From: an uncultured Roseovarius sp. | Lineage (GTDB): Bacteria; Pseudomonadota; Alphaproteobacteria; Rhodobacterales; Rhodobacteraceae | DNA: 64,000 nucleotides | Reading direction: 5' to 3' | NCBI RefSeq assembly: GCF_913057115.1 | Contig: NZ_CAJXNN010000016.1 | Coordinates: 1 to 64,000, forward strand | Shown here: piece after piece, positions 46,993 through 57,423 of the stretch | Layout of the letters: each line of letters begins with the position of its first letter | Position numbering within the stretch: position 1 is the stretch's first letter | Notes under the pieces: generated by a model | Database searches by the model: none | The model's input: only the letters and a program-made list of their open reading frames with translations | Told to the model about the DNA's origin: nothing | Position numbers and translations under genes: made by a program

Positions 46993-47825
46993 ATTTCACG
47001 TGGTCACCAGAGGAAGAACCTACGCCGCAGCCGATCACCGTTATGGGCTGGCTCAGGGTGGCTTTGCGTGGTGGCTCACTGGCCTTTTTGGTTACATTAG
47101 GTGTGGTCGCTATGGCATTGATAAGGTTGATAGAACGACCTCTTCATGGTGTCCATCGGCCTTGGACGCCATGGATCACTCAATTGGTATGCCGCGGGGC
47201 TTTTGCGGTTCTTGGGATGCGTCATGAAACGCAGGGCGAGCGGATGACGCAACCCGGCGCGGTGGTTGCTAACCACGCGTCATGGCTGGATATTTTTTCC
47301 CTCAATGCTCGGAAGCGTATCTATTTCGTTTCGAAATCAGAAGTGGCCGGATGGCCGGGTATCGGGCTTCTGGCGAAGATAACCGGAACGGTCTTCATCG
47401 CGCGGGATCGCAAGCAGGCGAAAAAGCAGCAGGCGGTGTTCGAAGAGCGTTTGCTTGCCGGGCATAAATTGTTGTTTTTCCCGGAAGGGACCTCGACTGA
47501 TGGATTGCGGGTTTTGCCTTTTAAATCAACGCTCTTTCAGGCATTCTTCACACCGGATTTGCGACATGAGTTGTTTATTCAACCGGTCACCGTGATCTAC
47601 ACCGCCCCGAAGGGTGAGGATGCGCGGTTCTACGGTTGGTGGGGAGATATGGATTTTGGCTCCCACCTTGTCCGGACGCTGGCTGTGCGGCGTCATGGGG
47701 CGGTGAAAGTCGTTTACCATCAACCTGTTAAGGTGGATAGCTTTGCCAATCGCAAGGCCCTGGCCGCGCATGTTGAAGACATGGTGCGACGCGGTATGCC
47801 ATCCGAGCGGCAAATCGCTGGATAG
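46989..47825 (+). CDS. olsA: 1-acyl-glycerol-3-phosphate-type O-acyltransferase OlsA
   Basis: A 278-residue PlsC-family acyltransferase with an N-terminal membrane helix, the HX4D active site in NHASWLDI (around residue 97) and FPEGTSTDG (around residue 160). Being fused to olsB by overlap (TGA/ATG region), it probably esterifies lyso-ornithine lipid, and in Rhodobacteraceae the same enzyme can act on lyso-glutamine lipid. Lysophosphatidic acid acylation cannot be excluded. The CGTACG cluster begins four bases after its stop. Confidence 0.88.
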   Translation: MNFTWSPEEEPTPQPITVMGWLRVALRGGSLAFLVTLGVVAMALIRLIERPLHGVHRPWTPWITQLVCRGAFAVLGMRHETQGERMTQPGAVVANHASWLDIFSLNARKRIYFVSKSEVAGWPGIGLLAKITGTVFIARDRKQAKKQQAVFEERLLAGHKLLFFPEGTSTDGLRVLPFKSTLFQAFFTPDLRHELFIQPVTVIYTAPKGEDARFYGWWGDMDFGSHLVRTLAVRRHGAVKVVYHQPVKVDSFANRKALAAHVEDMVRRGMPSERQIAG

Positions 47826-47828
47826 GAT

Positions 47829-47906
47829 CGTACGAGTCGTACGGCTAACCCCGGTATTTCGTACGAAATCCCGTCACGTCCCAAGGCACGTCGTACGAGT
47901 CGTACG
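47829..47906. repeat. Cluster of five CGTACG palindromes
   Basis: CGTACG begins at 47829, 47838, 47860, 47892 and 47901. The first and last two form identical pairs, TCGTACGAGTCGTACG, with a 9-base step; the middle copy sits in the longer palindrome ATTTCGTACGAAAT. The cluster fills most of the space between the olsA stop and the ThiE-like gene and is not coding on either strand. Confidence 0.75.
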
Positions 47907-47977
47907 AAACGCGTGCAACGATTGAACCGAGCACGGCATTTCTCGAACATCTGCCCATGAGGTTTTTCGCGAACGCA

Positions 47978-48601
47978 TTAGCCCTGCATCGCGGCGATCA
48001 GGTCGCCCAATTGCGCGGCCGGGTCCTCAGCTTGCCAAATTTCATCGCCCAGACCGAAGAAGTCGGTCACCGGCGCGAGGCTGCGGATCAGCGTCTCATT
48101 GAGTGCGCCCTCGGCCACGACCGGCAGTTCGATCATCTGGCTCCACCATTCAAAAAGCTCCGCCGGGGCCTGCTCTCCACCCATCAGGGCCGAGGCTCCC
48201 ACCGGGCCGAAGCTGATGTAATCGGCTCCCGCCTCGCCAGCACTCATGCCATCATGCTGCGAGGTGCCGCAGTAGGCACCAACGATGGCGTCATTGCCCA
48301 GTTCCTTGCGTGCCTTGCGGACCGAGCGCGCACTATCAGTCAAATGCACGCCATCCAGGCCCAGACGATCCACCAAAAGGATATGGCTTTCGATCACCAG
48401 CGCGATGTCTCGGGCATGGGTCACTTCGCGGCAGGCGTCGGCGGCGCGGCAAATGGCATCTTCGTCACGGGTGGCGAGGGCCAGCCGCACACAGGCCACG
48501 TCATGCGCATCAAGAACCTGCGACAACACCTTGGGAAAACGCGATAATTCAACCTCGGGTGGGGTGATCAGATAAATCTGCGGCTGCTCATCTTGTGCCA
48601 T
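47978..48601 (-). CDS. Thiamine-phosphate synthase-like protein
   Basis: A 207-residue TIM-barrel protein with ThiE-like segments: IYLITPP at the start, LDGVHLTDS (ThiE VHLGQ-like), VGAYCGTSQHDGMSAGEAGADYISFGPVG. Several ThiE phosphate-binding residues differ (VHLTDS in place of VHLGQxD), so it could be a second, diverged member rather than the main enzyme of thiamine synthesis. It is not near other thi genes. The start at 48601 follows a region that reads as promoter for the minus strand. Confidence 0.7.
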   Translation of the reverse strand: MAQDEQPQIYLITPPEVELSRFPKVLSQVLDAHDVACVRLALATRDEDAICRAADACREVTHARDIALVIESHILLVDRLGLDGVHLTDSARSVRKARKELGNDAIVGAYCGTSQHDGMSAGEAGADYISFGPVGASALMGGEQAPAELFEWWSQMIELPVVAEGALNETLIRSLAPVTDFFGLGDEIWQAEDPAAQLGDLIAAMQG

Positions 48602-48733
48602 GTCTTGGGGCCTCCTGAGGATGGTTTTCGCCCTATAGCCGGGTTTGCAGCCTGCGTCCATCTTTGGCTTGGATAACCAGACGTTTACCCGCCCCGGCCT
48701 AACCTGGGGCGAGGGATATTTCAGATGGTGGTG

Positions 48734-50341
<1,608 letters not shown>

Positions 50342-50460
50342 GGGAGCGCATATAGAGGGGCGGGCAGGGCGGTGCAATACAGGGTGTGACCGGGGAGGGC
50401 CTTCGATCACGGAACATCGGGGCCAGTTGTGCGTTACCGTTGCGAAAGGAAAGGTATTTC

Positions 50461-50715
50461 ATGTCATCGAAAGACAAGACACCGCAAAAGCCTATTCGCA
50501 CTGTAAAGCATGACCCGCCCAAGCCTGTTGCCGAGCGTGAGCCGGGGCAAACGGCGCATACTGCGAATAATGTAAAGGCCAAAGACCCTTTCGGCGCGCC
50601 CAAGCCGGATGCAGAGTGGACGCCAGAGGCGATCAAAACCGTGACGCGCAAGCCATCATTGGGCGGCGCGGATGACAAGGTAAAGCAAGAACAGGCCAAA
50701 GATAGCAAGACCTGA
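50461..50715 (+). CDS. Hypothetical basic, Pro/Lys-rich protein, 84 aa
   Basis: Starts MSSKDKTPQKPIRTVKHD after an AAGGAAAGG site eight bases upstream. It is rich in Lys, Pro, Asp and Gln with almost no hydrophobic core, so probably disordered. It lies between prfC and a Hint protein, both on the opposite strand. No family recognised. Confidence 0.55.
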   Translation: MSSKDKTPQKPIRTVKHDPPKPVAEREPGQTAHTANNVKAKDPFGAPKPDAEWTPEAIKTVTRKPSLGGADDKVKQEQAKDSKT

Positions 50716-50748
50716 CGCCCAGCTGTTATCCTTGCTGTTTTTTCATGG

Positions 50749-51762
50749 TTACCGCGTCGACGCACGCTTCAGAAGTTTTGCCGCGTCGGGGTGATTCAGC
50801 AAAGCCTCGGCCACCTCGTAATCCGTGCGCACCCGGGCATCGTGACCCGGCAGGGCTTCGCTGAGTTTTTCCGACAACTCCTCAGGTAGAGCGGGCCTTG
50901 TGCGGGTGTCGACCAGCAGGGTTTCGGCGGCGATGCCTTCGGCATAGATGATCTGATGCGTGTCGAAGAGCAGTTGGAAGTAATCAACGAAGCCGCCATC
51001 CTCCTGCACCACGCTATCGCCGTTCACCAGATGCCGCGCGCGGACCAGAACCTCGTGTCGCCCGGCGCCCAGCGCGTCGGAGCGTTGGTAGATGAAAAGC
51101 CGGTGATCAGGGCTGACCAGCAGGTCGTTTTCATTGTGCAATGTCCCCGCCTTGATGCGGATGGGGGCAAACTCGCCCACCGCGCGGACCGTCGATTGAC
51201 CGATCCAGCGCACCTCTTGCGGGCCGTCGTCACGGGTCAGCACCATGTCGCCAACGGCCAGATCTTCAATCGCGCGCTGTTCGCCCGAGACCATGGTGAT
51301 ATGCGTGCCGCGCGAAAACGAGACACAGCCCACCTCGGCAAACTTGCGGCGGGCGTTCTCGCGGTCGATCCCGACGAGGGCATAGCCCATCCGGGGCGTC
51401 AACTCCGCCAGTGGCAGCATGTAAACCTCGGCGACGCAGCCCGCGTCATCCACCTCGACGAGGATCAGAATCTCGCTCGTCTGTCCGGTGCCGGCCATCA
51501 TCGTCAGGCAACAATCCAGATGCAGAACGGCCCCGGGTCGGCCCAAGGCGCTGTTTTCGGCGATGGTGAACCGCCCGTCATCATCCATAAGCACGGCAAG
51601 GCGCTCAAGCTGCGCGTGCTTGTGCAGTTCGTAGGTGTCCCCCTGATCCAATTCGGCGGCGAAGGAGATCGGGTCGCCCAGGTTCGCGCCGTTGACCACG
51701 GAAAAATCCATCGCCGGGTAGACGGGGATGGATTGCGAGGGTCTGGGTGTGCTTTGCGACAT
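50749..51762 (-). CDS. Hint (Hedgehog/intein)-domain protein
   Basis: A 337-residue protein. Residues 1-140 are a variable N-terminal region. From residue ~146 a Hint-type domain begins with VGCVSFSRGTHI, then IEDLAVGDMVLTRDDG and SPDHRLFI, close to the Hint_2 pattern (CFxxGTxI ... LxxGDxV) frequent in Rhodobacteraceae. The catalytic Cys position is C146, but it is followed by VSFS, not F-x-x-GT, so spacing is slightly altered. Such proteins may self-cleave to release the N-terminal part. The function is unknown. Confidence 0.82.
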   Translation of the reverse strand: MSQSTPRPSQSIPVYPAMDFSVVNGANLGDPISFAAELDQGDTYELHKHAQLERLAVLMDDDGRFTIAENSALGRPGAVLHLDCCLTMMAGTGQTSEILILVEVDDAGCVAEVYMLPLAELTPRMGYALVGIDRENARRKFAEVGCVSFSRGTHITMVSGEQRAIEDLAVGDMVLTRDDGPQEVRWIGQSTVRAVGEFAPIRIKAGTLHNENDLLVSPDHRLFIYQRSDALGAGRHEVLVRARHLVNGDSVVQEDGGFVDYFQLLFDTHQIIYAEGIAAETLLVDTRTRPALPEELSEKLSEALPGHDARVRTDYEVAEALLNHPDAAKLLKRASTR

Positions 51763-51914
51763 GGCCGGTGAGGTATCTTCAAGCTCTATGGAACTGATTA
51801 AAAGAGGGGTAGCTTAGGATTGTGGCAGTATCGGGTCAACGGCGCGGTGTTTCGCTGGCATTCCGGCATGAAATCCTGATACCCGTCATGGCAGCAACGA
51901 ACGGGAGGACCAAG

Positions 51915-52694
51915 ATGGATTTGGGTTTGACAGGAAAACGCGCGCTGGTTTGTGCGTCGAGCAAGGGGCTGGGCCTTGGATGCGCGCGGGCCTTGGCCGA
52001 GGCGGGTGTGCATTTGGTCATGAACGCGCGTGGGACCGAGGCGCTGGAGGCGGCGGCCGAGGCGATTCGCGCTGATTTCGGTGTCGAGGTGACGACCGTG
52101 GCCTGTGACGTGACCACGCCCGAGGGGCAGGCGGCGGTGCTGGATGCGGCGGGGGCCGTCGATATTCTGGTCAACAACGCCGGTGGTCCTCCGCCGGGTA
52201 TGTGGACCGATTGGGACCGCGAGGATTTCATCGCGGCACTCGATGCCAATATGCTGACCCCCATCGCGCTGATGAAGGCCATCGTGCCGGGCATGATGGA
52301 GCGCGGCTGGGGCCGGGTGGTGAATATCACCTCGCAAAGCGTGAAATCGCCCATTCCCGTGCTTGGCCTGTCGAATTCGGCGCGCGCGGGGCTGACGGGC
52401 TATGTCGCGGGCACCTCGCGGCAGGTGGCGGGCAAGGGTGTGACGATCAACAACCTTCTGCCGGGCATCCATGCCACGGACCGCGCCGATTCGCTCGATA
52501 AGGGCGTGGCCGAGCGGGAAGGGATTTCGATGGACGAGGCCAAGGCGCAGCGCTGCGCCACGATCCCCGCAGGCCGCTATGGGACAAAGGAAGAGTTCGG
52601 CGCCGCCTGTGCCTTCCTGTGTTCGCAGCATGCCGGCTTTATCGTGGGGCAGAACATCTTGCTGGATGGCGGCGCGGTGAACGCGACCTTGTAA
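51915..52694 (+). CDS. SDR-family protein with altered active site
   Basis: A 259-residue Rossmann protein, start MDLGLTGKRALV with GGAGG seven bases upstream. The cofactor motif is ASSKGLGLG and NNAGG is present. The catalytic Ser is kept in NITSQS, but the YxxxK position reads S153-N-S-A-R157, so both Tyr and Lys are replaced. A known SDR subgroup (3-oxoacyl-ACP-reductase-like) shares this. Redox activity may be lost or changed. Two hairpins separate it from the symporter gene. Confidence 0.85.
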   Translation: MDLGLTGKRALVCASSKGLGLGCARALAEAGVHLVMNARGTEALEAAAEAIRADFGVEVTTVACDVTTPEGQAAVLDAAGAVDILVNNAGGPPPGMWTDWDREDFIAALDANMLTPIALMKAIVPGMMERGWGRVVNITSQSVKSPIPVLGLSNSARAGLTGYVAGTSRQVAGKGVTINNLLPGIHATDRADSLDKGVAEREGISMDEAKAQRCATIPAGRYGTKEEFGAACAFLCSQHAGFIVGQNILLDGGAVNATL

Positions 52695-52733
52695 GACCTG
52701 CTCTCGACCCATCACGTTCGCGTCAAACGACAC

Positions 52734-52762
52734 AAGCGCGCTAGGCAGGCCCCGGCGCGCTT
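52734..52762 (+). terminator. Hairpin after the SDR gene
   Basis: Arms AAGCGCGC (52734-52741) and GCGCGCTT (52755-52762) are perfectly complementary around a 13-base loop. No T-run follows, so it would be a weak or Rho-assisted terminator for the SDR gene. Confidence 0.45.
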
Positions 52763-52771
52763 GCTAACCCG

Positions 52772-52801
52772 ACGGGACCGATGGTTTTTGAAGGGTCCCG
52801 T
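52772..52801 (+). promoter_or_regulatory. Hairpin covering the symporter start region
   Basis: Arms ACGGGACC (52772-52779) and GGTCCCGT (52794-52801) are perfectly complementary. The symporter ATG is at 52804, and its ribosome binding site AAGGG (52791-52795) overlaps the right arm, so folding would hide it. This may control translation, for example by temperature or a ligand, or be an accident of a GC-rich leader. Confidence 0.45.
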
Positions 52802-52803
52802 GC

Positions 52804-54171
52804 ATGCATCCCTTGGTTTTGATGGCCGGTTTCGGCGTTATCGTTCTCGCCTCGATCTTGGTGGCCCCGCGCCGCGCCAGTGTCGATGGTTTCTTTGGTG
52901 GTATGGGCGAGGCAGGCCGCGCCCCTGGGCTTTGGGTTCTGGTGCTGAGCCAAGTGACCACGTGGATCTTCGCGCGATCCCTGATGAATGCCGCGATCTT
53001 GGGGTATTTCTACGGCATCTGGGGCGTTCTGGCTTATGCCGCCTATTACGGTAGTTTCCTGACCGGCGGTTTGATCGTGGACCGCCTGCGCGAGGGTGGG
53101 GCAGGGTCGATGCAGGACTGGCTTGCGGCACGGTTCGGACGTGCGGGCGTTATGGCCTATAACGTGGTCATTGCCCTGCGTTTGCTGTCCGAGGTGTTTG
53201 CCAACCTGCTGGTGGTCGGCCTGATCTTCGGCGCGGTGTTGCCTGATATGACGCTGGCGCAACCGGTGGCGATTATCATCGTGGCGGTTTTGGGATTGGC
53301 CTATAGCGCTTGGGGTGGCTTGAGCGCATCGTTGCGCACGGATGTGGTGCAGATGGTGATCTTTCTGGCGGTGTTTCTGGTGGCGCTTTTCGCGCTGATC
53401 ATGGCACCGGGGTTCCAGATTGGGGCTGTTCTGACGGCCACAGGGACAAGTGGCGCGTGGAATGGGCAAATCCTTTTGTTGGTGGCGTTCTTGCAGGTGT
53501 TTTCCTACCCGGCGCACGACCCGGTGATGATGGACCGGGGCTTTATCGCCGACCGGGTCACGACGCGGGCCTCTTTCCTGCATGCGTTCTGGATTTCCAC
53601 GCTTTGCATCATCGGCTTTGGGCTTTTTGGCATTCAAGCCGCCTTGGTGGGGGCCGATTACGAAGGCCAGCTTTTAGGCACATGGGCCGCGATGTTCCCG
53701 GCTTGGGTCTTTGCGGCCTTGATGCTCTCGCTGCTGGTCAGTGCGCTCAGCACTCTCGATTCGGCACTGGCCAGTGCCGCGCGGCTGGTGGTGGAGGAAC
53801 TGCGCCTTGCGCCCCGCAGCCTGTCGGGTGGACGCGCCGCGATGCTGGTGTTCATGGCGCTTGGGGCCGCCCTGACGCTTTGGGGGAACCAGACGCTGTT
53901 CGATGCTGTCGCCGTCAGCGGCACGGCCAGCATGTTCCTGGCGCCGGTTCTGGTGGTGGGACTCATCATGGGACGCCGGGTGGCGCTTTGGGCTTATCTG
54001 GTGGCTTTTGCGGCGGCGATTCTGGGGGCGGTGGCCTATTTCGCGCGGGACGGGGTGTTTGCCGCGCTCTTGCCAGTGGGTCACAAGTACGAACAGCTTC
54101 TTGCGATCTGCGTTGTGGTGCTCGGGGTGGGGTTTACGGCGGTTTTCGCCGGTGCAAGGCGCAAAGGCTGA
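52804..54171 (+). CDS. Sodium:solute symporter-family protein
   Basis: A 455-residue protein with about 13 transmembrane helices and SSS-type segments: an N-terminal VLVLSQVTTWIFARSLMNAA, then GGLSASLRTDVVQMVIFLAVF (typical SSS G-G-x-x-A-V-x-x-T-D signature). The substrate of the SSS member is not given by context; an SDR precedes it and an ABC ATPase follows. Na+-driven uptake fits a marine bacterium. Confidence 0.82.
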   Translation: MHPLVLMAGFGVIVLASILVAPRRASVDGFFGGMGEAGRAPGLWVLVLSQVTTWIFARSLMNAAILGYFYGIWGVLAYAAYYGSFLTGGLIVDRLREGGAGSMQDWLAARFGRAGVMAYNVVIALRLLSEVFANLLVVGLIFGAVLPDMTLAQPVAIIIVAVLGLAYSAWGGLSASLRTDVVQMVIFLAVFLVALFALIMAPGFQIGAVLTATGTSGAWNGQILLLVAFLQVFSYPAHDPVMMDRGFIADRVTTRASFLHAFWISTLCIIGFGLFGIQAALVGADYEGQLLGTWAAMFPAWVFAALMLSLLVSALSTLDSALASAARLVVEELRLAPRSLSGGRAAMLVFMALGAALTLWGNQTLFDAVAVSGTASMFLAPVLVVGLIMGRRVALWAYLVAFAAAILGAVAYFARDGVFAALLPVGHKYEQLLAICVVVLGVGFTAVFAGARRKG

Positions 54172-54262
54172 GGCGTGCCATCTTGCACGGGGCGCGCGGG
54201 GTTGCTATCTGGCCTGTAGAAAACCCGATAAAATCAATCGGAAAGACCAAGAGGCATCCTGC

Positions 54263-55351
54263 TTGCAGCCCGACGCCATACCGAGATTGGAAACCAAGCA
54301 CCTGATGCGCCGCTACGGCGGGCAACTGGTTGTGGATGATGTCTCGCTCCAGGTGATGCCGGGGCAGGTGACCTGCCTGCTTGGGCCGTCGGGATGCGGC
54401 AAGTCAACGACCCTGCGGATGATCGCGGGCGTCGAACTGCAGGACGAAGGCGAAATTTGGGTCGACGGCAAGCTGATCTGCGATACGGTTTTCCGGGTGC
54501 CGCCCGAACGCCGCCACATCGGGTTGATGTTCCAGGATTTCGCGTTGTTTCCACACCTGAGCGTCGGGGCGAACGTGGCCTTCGGCCTCTCGGGAGACCG
54601 GGCCGAGATGGGCCGCCGCGTGGACCAATTGCTCAAGCGGGTGGGCTTGGGCAATTACACCGACAAATACCCACACGAGTTGTCGGGAGGCGAGCAGCAG
54701 CGCGTGGCGCTGGCCCGTGCGCTCGCGCCGCGGCCGCGCATCATGCTGATGGATGAGCCCTTTTCGGGGCTGGATAACCGCCTGCGCGATGGCATCCGCG
54801 ATGAAACCCTCGATATCCTGCGGGAACAGGATACGGCCGTGCTTCTTGTCACCCACGAGCCGGATGAGGCCATGCGCATGGCCGACCAGATCGCCCTGAT
54901 GCGCCACGGCAAGATTGTCCAGCAAGGCGCGCCCTACAATATCTACAACGCCCCGGTTGATCGCGACGCGGTGGCCTTTTTCAGCGATATCAACGTTATT
55001 CGCGGGCGGGTCGAGGGGAGCCTCGTGCAGACCGCTTTCGGGCAGTTCCTTGCGCCCGGCGTCCATGAAGGCAACGAGGTGGACATCGTCATTCGCCCGC
55101 AACACATGAAGATCGACTTCGACCGGCAGGGGCGCGGTCCTGATCCCACGATCGAATACGGTACGCCGGCGCGAGGCATCGTGGAACGCGCACGTTTCAT
55201 GGGATCCGAAAGCCTTGTCGAGTTCCGGATGGACCACGACGGCTCTTACCTGAAGGCCACCGTGCCCAATGTCTTCTTGCCGAAACTGGGCACACCCTTG
55301 TGGCTGATGATCCGCCGCGACCGTTGCTTTACCTTTCCGGTCAAGGACTGA
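54263..55351 (+). CDS. ABC transporter ATP-binding protein (FbpC/PotA-like), orphan
   Basis: A 362-residue ATPase with Walker A GPSGCGKST, signature LSGGEQQRV and Walker B MLMDEPFSGLDN, then a C-terminal TOBE-like domain (residues ~245-362) as in Fe3+/polyamine importers. There is no ATG at a sensible position; TTG at 54263 gives the expected N-terminus (LETKHLMRRYGG) after AAGAGG. No permease or binding-protein gene is adjacent in the window, so its partner is unknown. Confidence 0.82.
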   Translation: MQPDAIPRLETKHLMRRYGGQLVVDDVSLQVMPGQVTCLLGPSGCGKSTTLRMIAGVELQDEGEIWVDGKLICDTVFRVPPERRHIGLMFQDFALFPHLSVGANVAFGLSGDRAEMGRRVDQLLKRVGLGNYTDKYPHELSGGEQQRVALARALAPRPRIMLMDEPFSGLDNRLRDGIRDETLDILREQDTAVLLVTHEPDEAMRMADQIALMRHGKIVQQGAPYNIYNAPVDRDAVAFFSDINVIRGRVEGSLVQTAFGQFLAPGVHEGNEVDIVIRPQHMKIDFDRQGRGPDPTIEYGTPARGIVERARFMGSESLVEFRMDHDGSYLKATVPNVFLPKLGTPLWLMIRRDRCFTFPVKD

Positions 55352-55365
55352 AAGACGCCAAGTCT

Positions 55366-55470
55366 GGGGGCGCTGCCCCCGCCGCCCTTCGGGCGACTCC
55401 CCCGGGATATTTTTGAACAGAAGAAGAAAGAGGCAGGTTTTCTTCTGTTTCCAAATATCCCCGCCGGAGG
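55366..55470 (+). repeat. Intergenic hairpin element, copy B
   Basis: In order: hairpin GGGGGC-GCT-GCCCCC (55366-55380), hairpin CGCCC/GGGCG (55383-55395), then a larger inverted repeat with arms GGGATATTT (55404-55412) plus CAGAAGAA (55418-55425), and right arms TTCTTCTG (55440-55447) plus CCAAATATCCCC (55451-55462). It matches copies A and C in layout. It follows the ABC ATPase stop by 14 bases and may terminate it. Confidence 0.7.
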
Positions 55471-55480
55471 CCCCGATAAG

Positions 55481-55500
55481 CCAAACCGGGCAAGGTTTGG
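55481..55500 (+). terminator. Stem-loop downstream of copy B
   Basis: Perfect 7-base arms CCAAACC and GGTTTGG around GGGCAA, followed by TGTTGTC. The weak T content makes it a possible but unproven terminator. Confidence 0.35.
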
Positions 55501-55722
55501 TGTTGTCAACCGCCGGGCACGGTGGGCGATCCGGGGCGTGGAGCTACAGAGGCAGAACGCGCGATCAGTATGCGCACGCGCCGATCACAAGGAATTTTTT
55601 GCCCGAATCCGGCAGATCGGGGCGCATTGCGTCTTCCAACCCGCGCGCAGAGGGCTTAGATACGGTTGACGAAATTCCCGGGGGCGCGCACAAACAGTCC
55701 CCGACACTGGGAGAGAGAAACA

Positions 55723-55956
55723 ATGTTCAACAATATCGGCCTTCCGGGCCTTCTTCTGATCGCCGTCGTGGTGCTGGTGCTGTTCGGGCGCGGCAAGATC
55801 TCTTCGCTCATGGGCGAAGTGGGCAAGGGCATCACCTCGTTCAAGAAGGGTGTCGCCGAAGGCAACAAGGAAATCGAAGACGCGGGCGAAGAGGCTGAAG
55901 AACCCGCTGAAACCGCAAAAGACGTCACACCCGACGCCGACAAAGACAAGGCATAA
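55723..55956 (+). CDS. tatA: Twin-arginine translocase subunit TatA
   Basis: A 77-residue protein with one N-terminal helix ([18 protein letters not shown]), the conserved FGRGK hinge, an amphipathic helix ([18 protein letters not shown]) and an acidic tail. TatA oligomers form the pore for folded proteins. tatB and tatC follow in the same operon. Substrates may include the IorB subunit at 31961. Confidence 0.95.
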   Translation: MFNNIGLPGLLLIAVVVLVLFGRGKISSLMGEVGKGITSFKKGVAEGNKEIEDAGEEAEEPAETAKDVTPDADKDKA

Positions 55957-55963
55957 GCCTTAA

Positions 55964-56443
55964 ATGTTGGATCTTGGCTGGACCGAGCTGCTTGTAATCG
56001 GCATCGTGGCGTTGATCGTCGTGGGGCCGAAAGACCTTCCGGGGATGTTCCGGACGGTTGGCAACTTCGTGGGCAAGGCCAAGCGCATGGCGCGTGATTT
56101 CAGCCAGGCGATGAACGATGCCGCCGATGATGCAGGGGTGCGGGATGTCTCGGACACCTTGCGCAAGGCCTCCAACCCGGTGGGCAGCGCCATGGACGAG
56201 GCCAAGAAGGCCACATCGACCTTCACGCAAGATACCATGGCCGGCCCCAAGAAAAGCGCGATGAGCGAAGAGCGCGCGGCAGACGCCGAGAAAATCCGCA
56301 AGAAATCCGCCGAAGTGGCCCAAGCGCGACTTGACCGCGAGGCCGAGGAACGCGCCGCCAAGGAGGCCGCAGAGGCAGCGGAATCGGCGGATTCCGGTGA
56401 GGATGGGGCCAAGACAGCCCCCGCCGAGGACAAGACTACATGA
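55964..56443 (+). CDS. tatB: Sec-independent translocase protein TatB
   Basis: A 159-residue protein with the TatB N-terminus [28 protein letters not shown] (the Glu in helix 1 and GPKDLP hinge are diagnostic), then an amphipathic helix and a long charged, Ala/Glu-rich tail. It recruits twin-arginine substrates with TatC. The end overlaps tatC by four bases. Confidence 0.95.
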   Translation: MLDLGWTELLVIGIVALIVVGPKDLPGMFRTVGNFVGKAKRMARDFSQAMNDAADDAGVRDVSDTLRKASNPVGSAMDEAKKATSTFTQDTMAGPKKSAMSEERAADAEKIRKKSAEVAQARLDREAEERAAKEAAEAAESADSGEDGAKTAPAEDKTT

Positions 56444-57423
56444 GCCCCAGCGACGAGATCGAAGACAGTTCGGCCCCCCTGATCGAGCATCTGACCGAGC
56501 TGCGCTCGCGGTTGATCAAGGCGGTCTTGGGTTTTTTGGTGGGCATGATCATCTGCTTCACCGTCGCCACGCCGATCTTCAATTTCCTTACCGCGCCGCT
56601 CTGTGATGTATTGGCCAGCCGCGGGCAGGACTGCGACCTGATTTTCATCAGCCCGCAGGAAGGCTTCTTCGTGGCGATCAAGGTCTCGCTTCTGGGCGGG
56701 TTTATCCTGGCGTTCCCTTACATCGCCAACCAGATGTGGCGATTCGTGGCACCGGGGCTTTACAAGTCCGAGAAGGGCGCATTTCTGCCGTTCCTGATCG
56801 CCTCGCCTTTCATGTTTTTCCTTGGCGCGGCCTTTGCCTTTTACGTGGTCACGCCGCTGGCCTATGATTTCTTCCTTGGTTTCCAGCAGTTTGGATCGGG
56901 CGGTGAGGCCCTGCCGGATGGCGACCCGCAGAACGCCGCGCCCTTGAGCGTGGTTTTCCAAGGCTCGGCGCAGGAATACCTGAACCTGACCATCAAGTTC
57001 ATCGTGGCCTTTGGCCTTTGCTTCCAGCTTCCCGTGCTCTTGACGCTGATGGGCAAAGCCGGGCTGGTCAGTTCCGAGGGTTTGGGGAACGTGCGCAAAT
57101 ATGCTGTGGTGGGTATCCTTGTGCTGGCCGCATTGGTGACACCGCCCGATGTCATCACGCAGGTGATCCTGTTCGTCGTGGTCTATGGCCTTTACGAGAT
57201 TTCCATCTTCCTTGTCCGGCGGGTTGAGAAAAAGCGCGAAGAGCAGCTTCGCGAAGAGGGGCTGTGGTTCGAAGAGGACGAAGACGAGGCCGATATGGAT
57301 GAGGCGGAAGCCGCGTCCGAGCCGGCCGATGATCCGCTCTTGGACAACGATCCCCTGATGGATGAATTCGACGAGGATGACGACGATGACCCTGGCATGG
57401 TCAATCGCGGCGAGGATAAATGA
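56440..57423 (+). CDS. tatC: Sec-independent translocase protein TatC
   Basis: A 327-residue polytopic protein with six helices. The N-terminal [15 protein letters not shown] and [14 protein letters not shown] are TatC hallmarks (the Glu residues that contact the RR motif). A long acidic C-terminal tail (residues ~265-327, [22 protein letters not shown]) is unusual in length. Its TGA overlaps the DUF815 start. Confidence 0.96.
   Translation: MSPSDEIEDSSAPLIEHLTELRSRLIKAVLGFLVGMIICFTVATPIFNFLTAPLCDVLASRGQDCDLIFISPQEGFFVAIKVSLLGGFILAFPYIANQMWRFVAPGLYKSEKGAFLPFLIASPFMFFLGAAFAFYVVTPLAYDFFLGFQQFGSGGEALPDGDPQNAAPLSVVFQGSAQEYLNLTIKFIVAFGLCFQLPVLLTLMGKAGLVSSEGLGNVRKYAVVGILVLAALVTPPDVITQVILFVVVYGLYEISIFLVRRVEKKREEQLREEGLWFEEDEDEADMDEAEAASEPADDPLLDNDPLMDEFDEDDDDDPGMVNRGEDK

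Larger units (their letters stand above)
55352..55722. other. 371-bp intergenic region before tatA
   Basis: No gene with a plausible start and ribosome binding site is seen. It contains hairpin element copy B (55366-55470) and a separate terminator-like stem at 55481-55500 (CCAAACC, loop GGGCAA, GGTTTGG). The last ~200 bases must hold the tatA promoter; I see no clear -35/-10 pair. Confidence 0.6.

Noticed and set aside
48691..48710. GCCCC/GGGGC stem after prfC as a terminator
   Set aside because: The stem is short, the loop about ten bases, and there is no T-run in the direction of prfC transcription.
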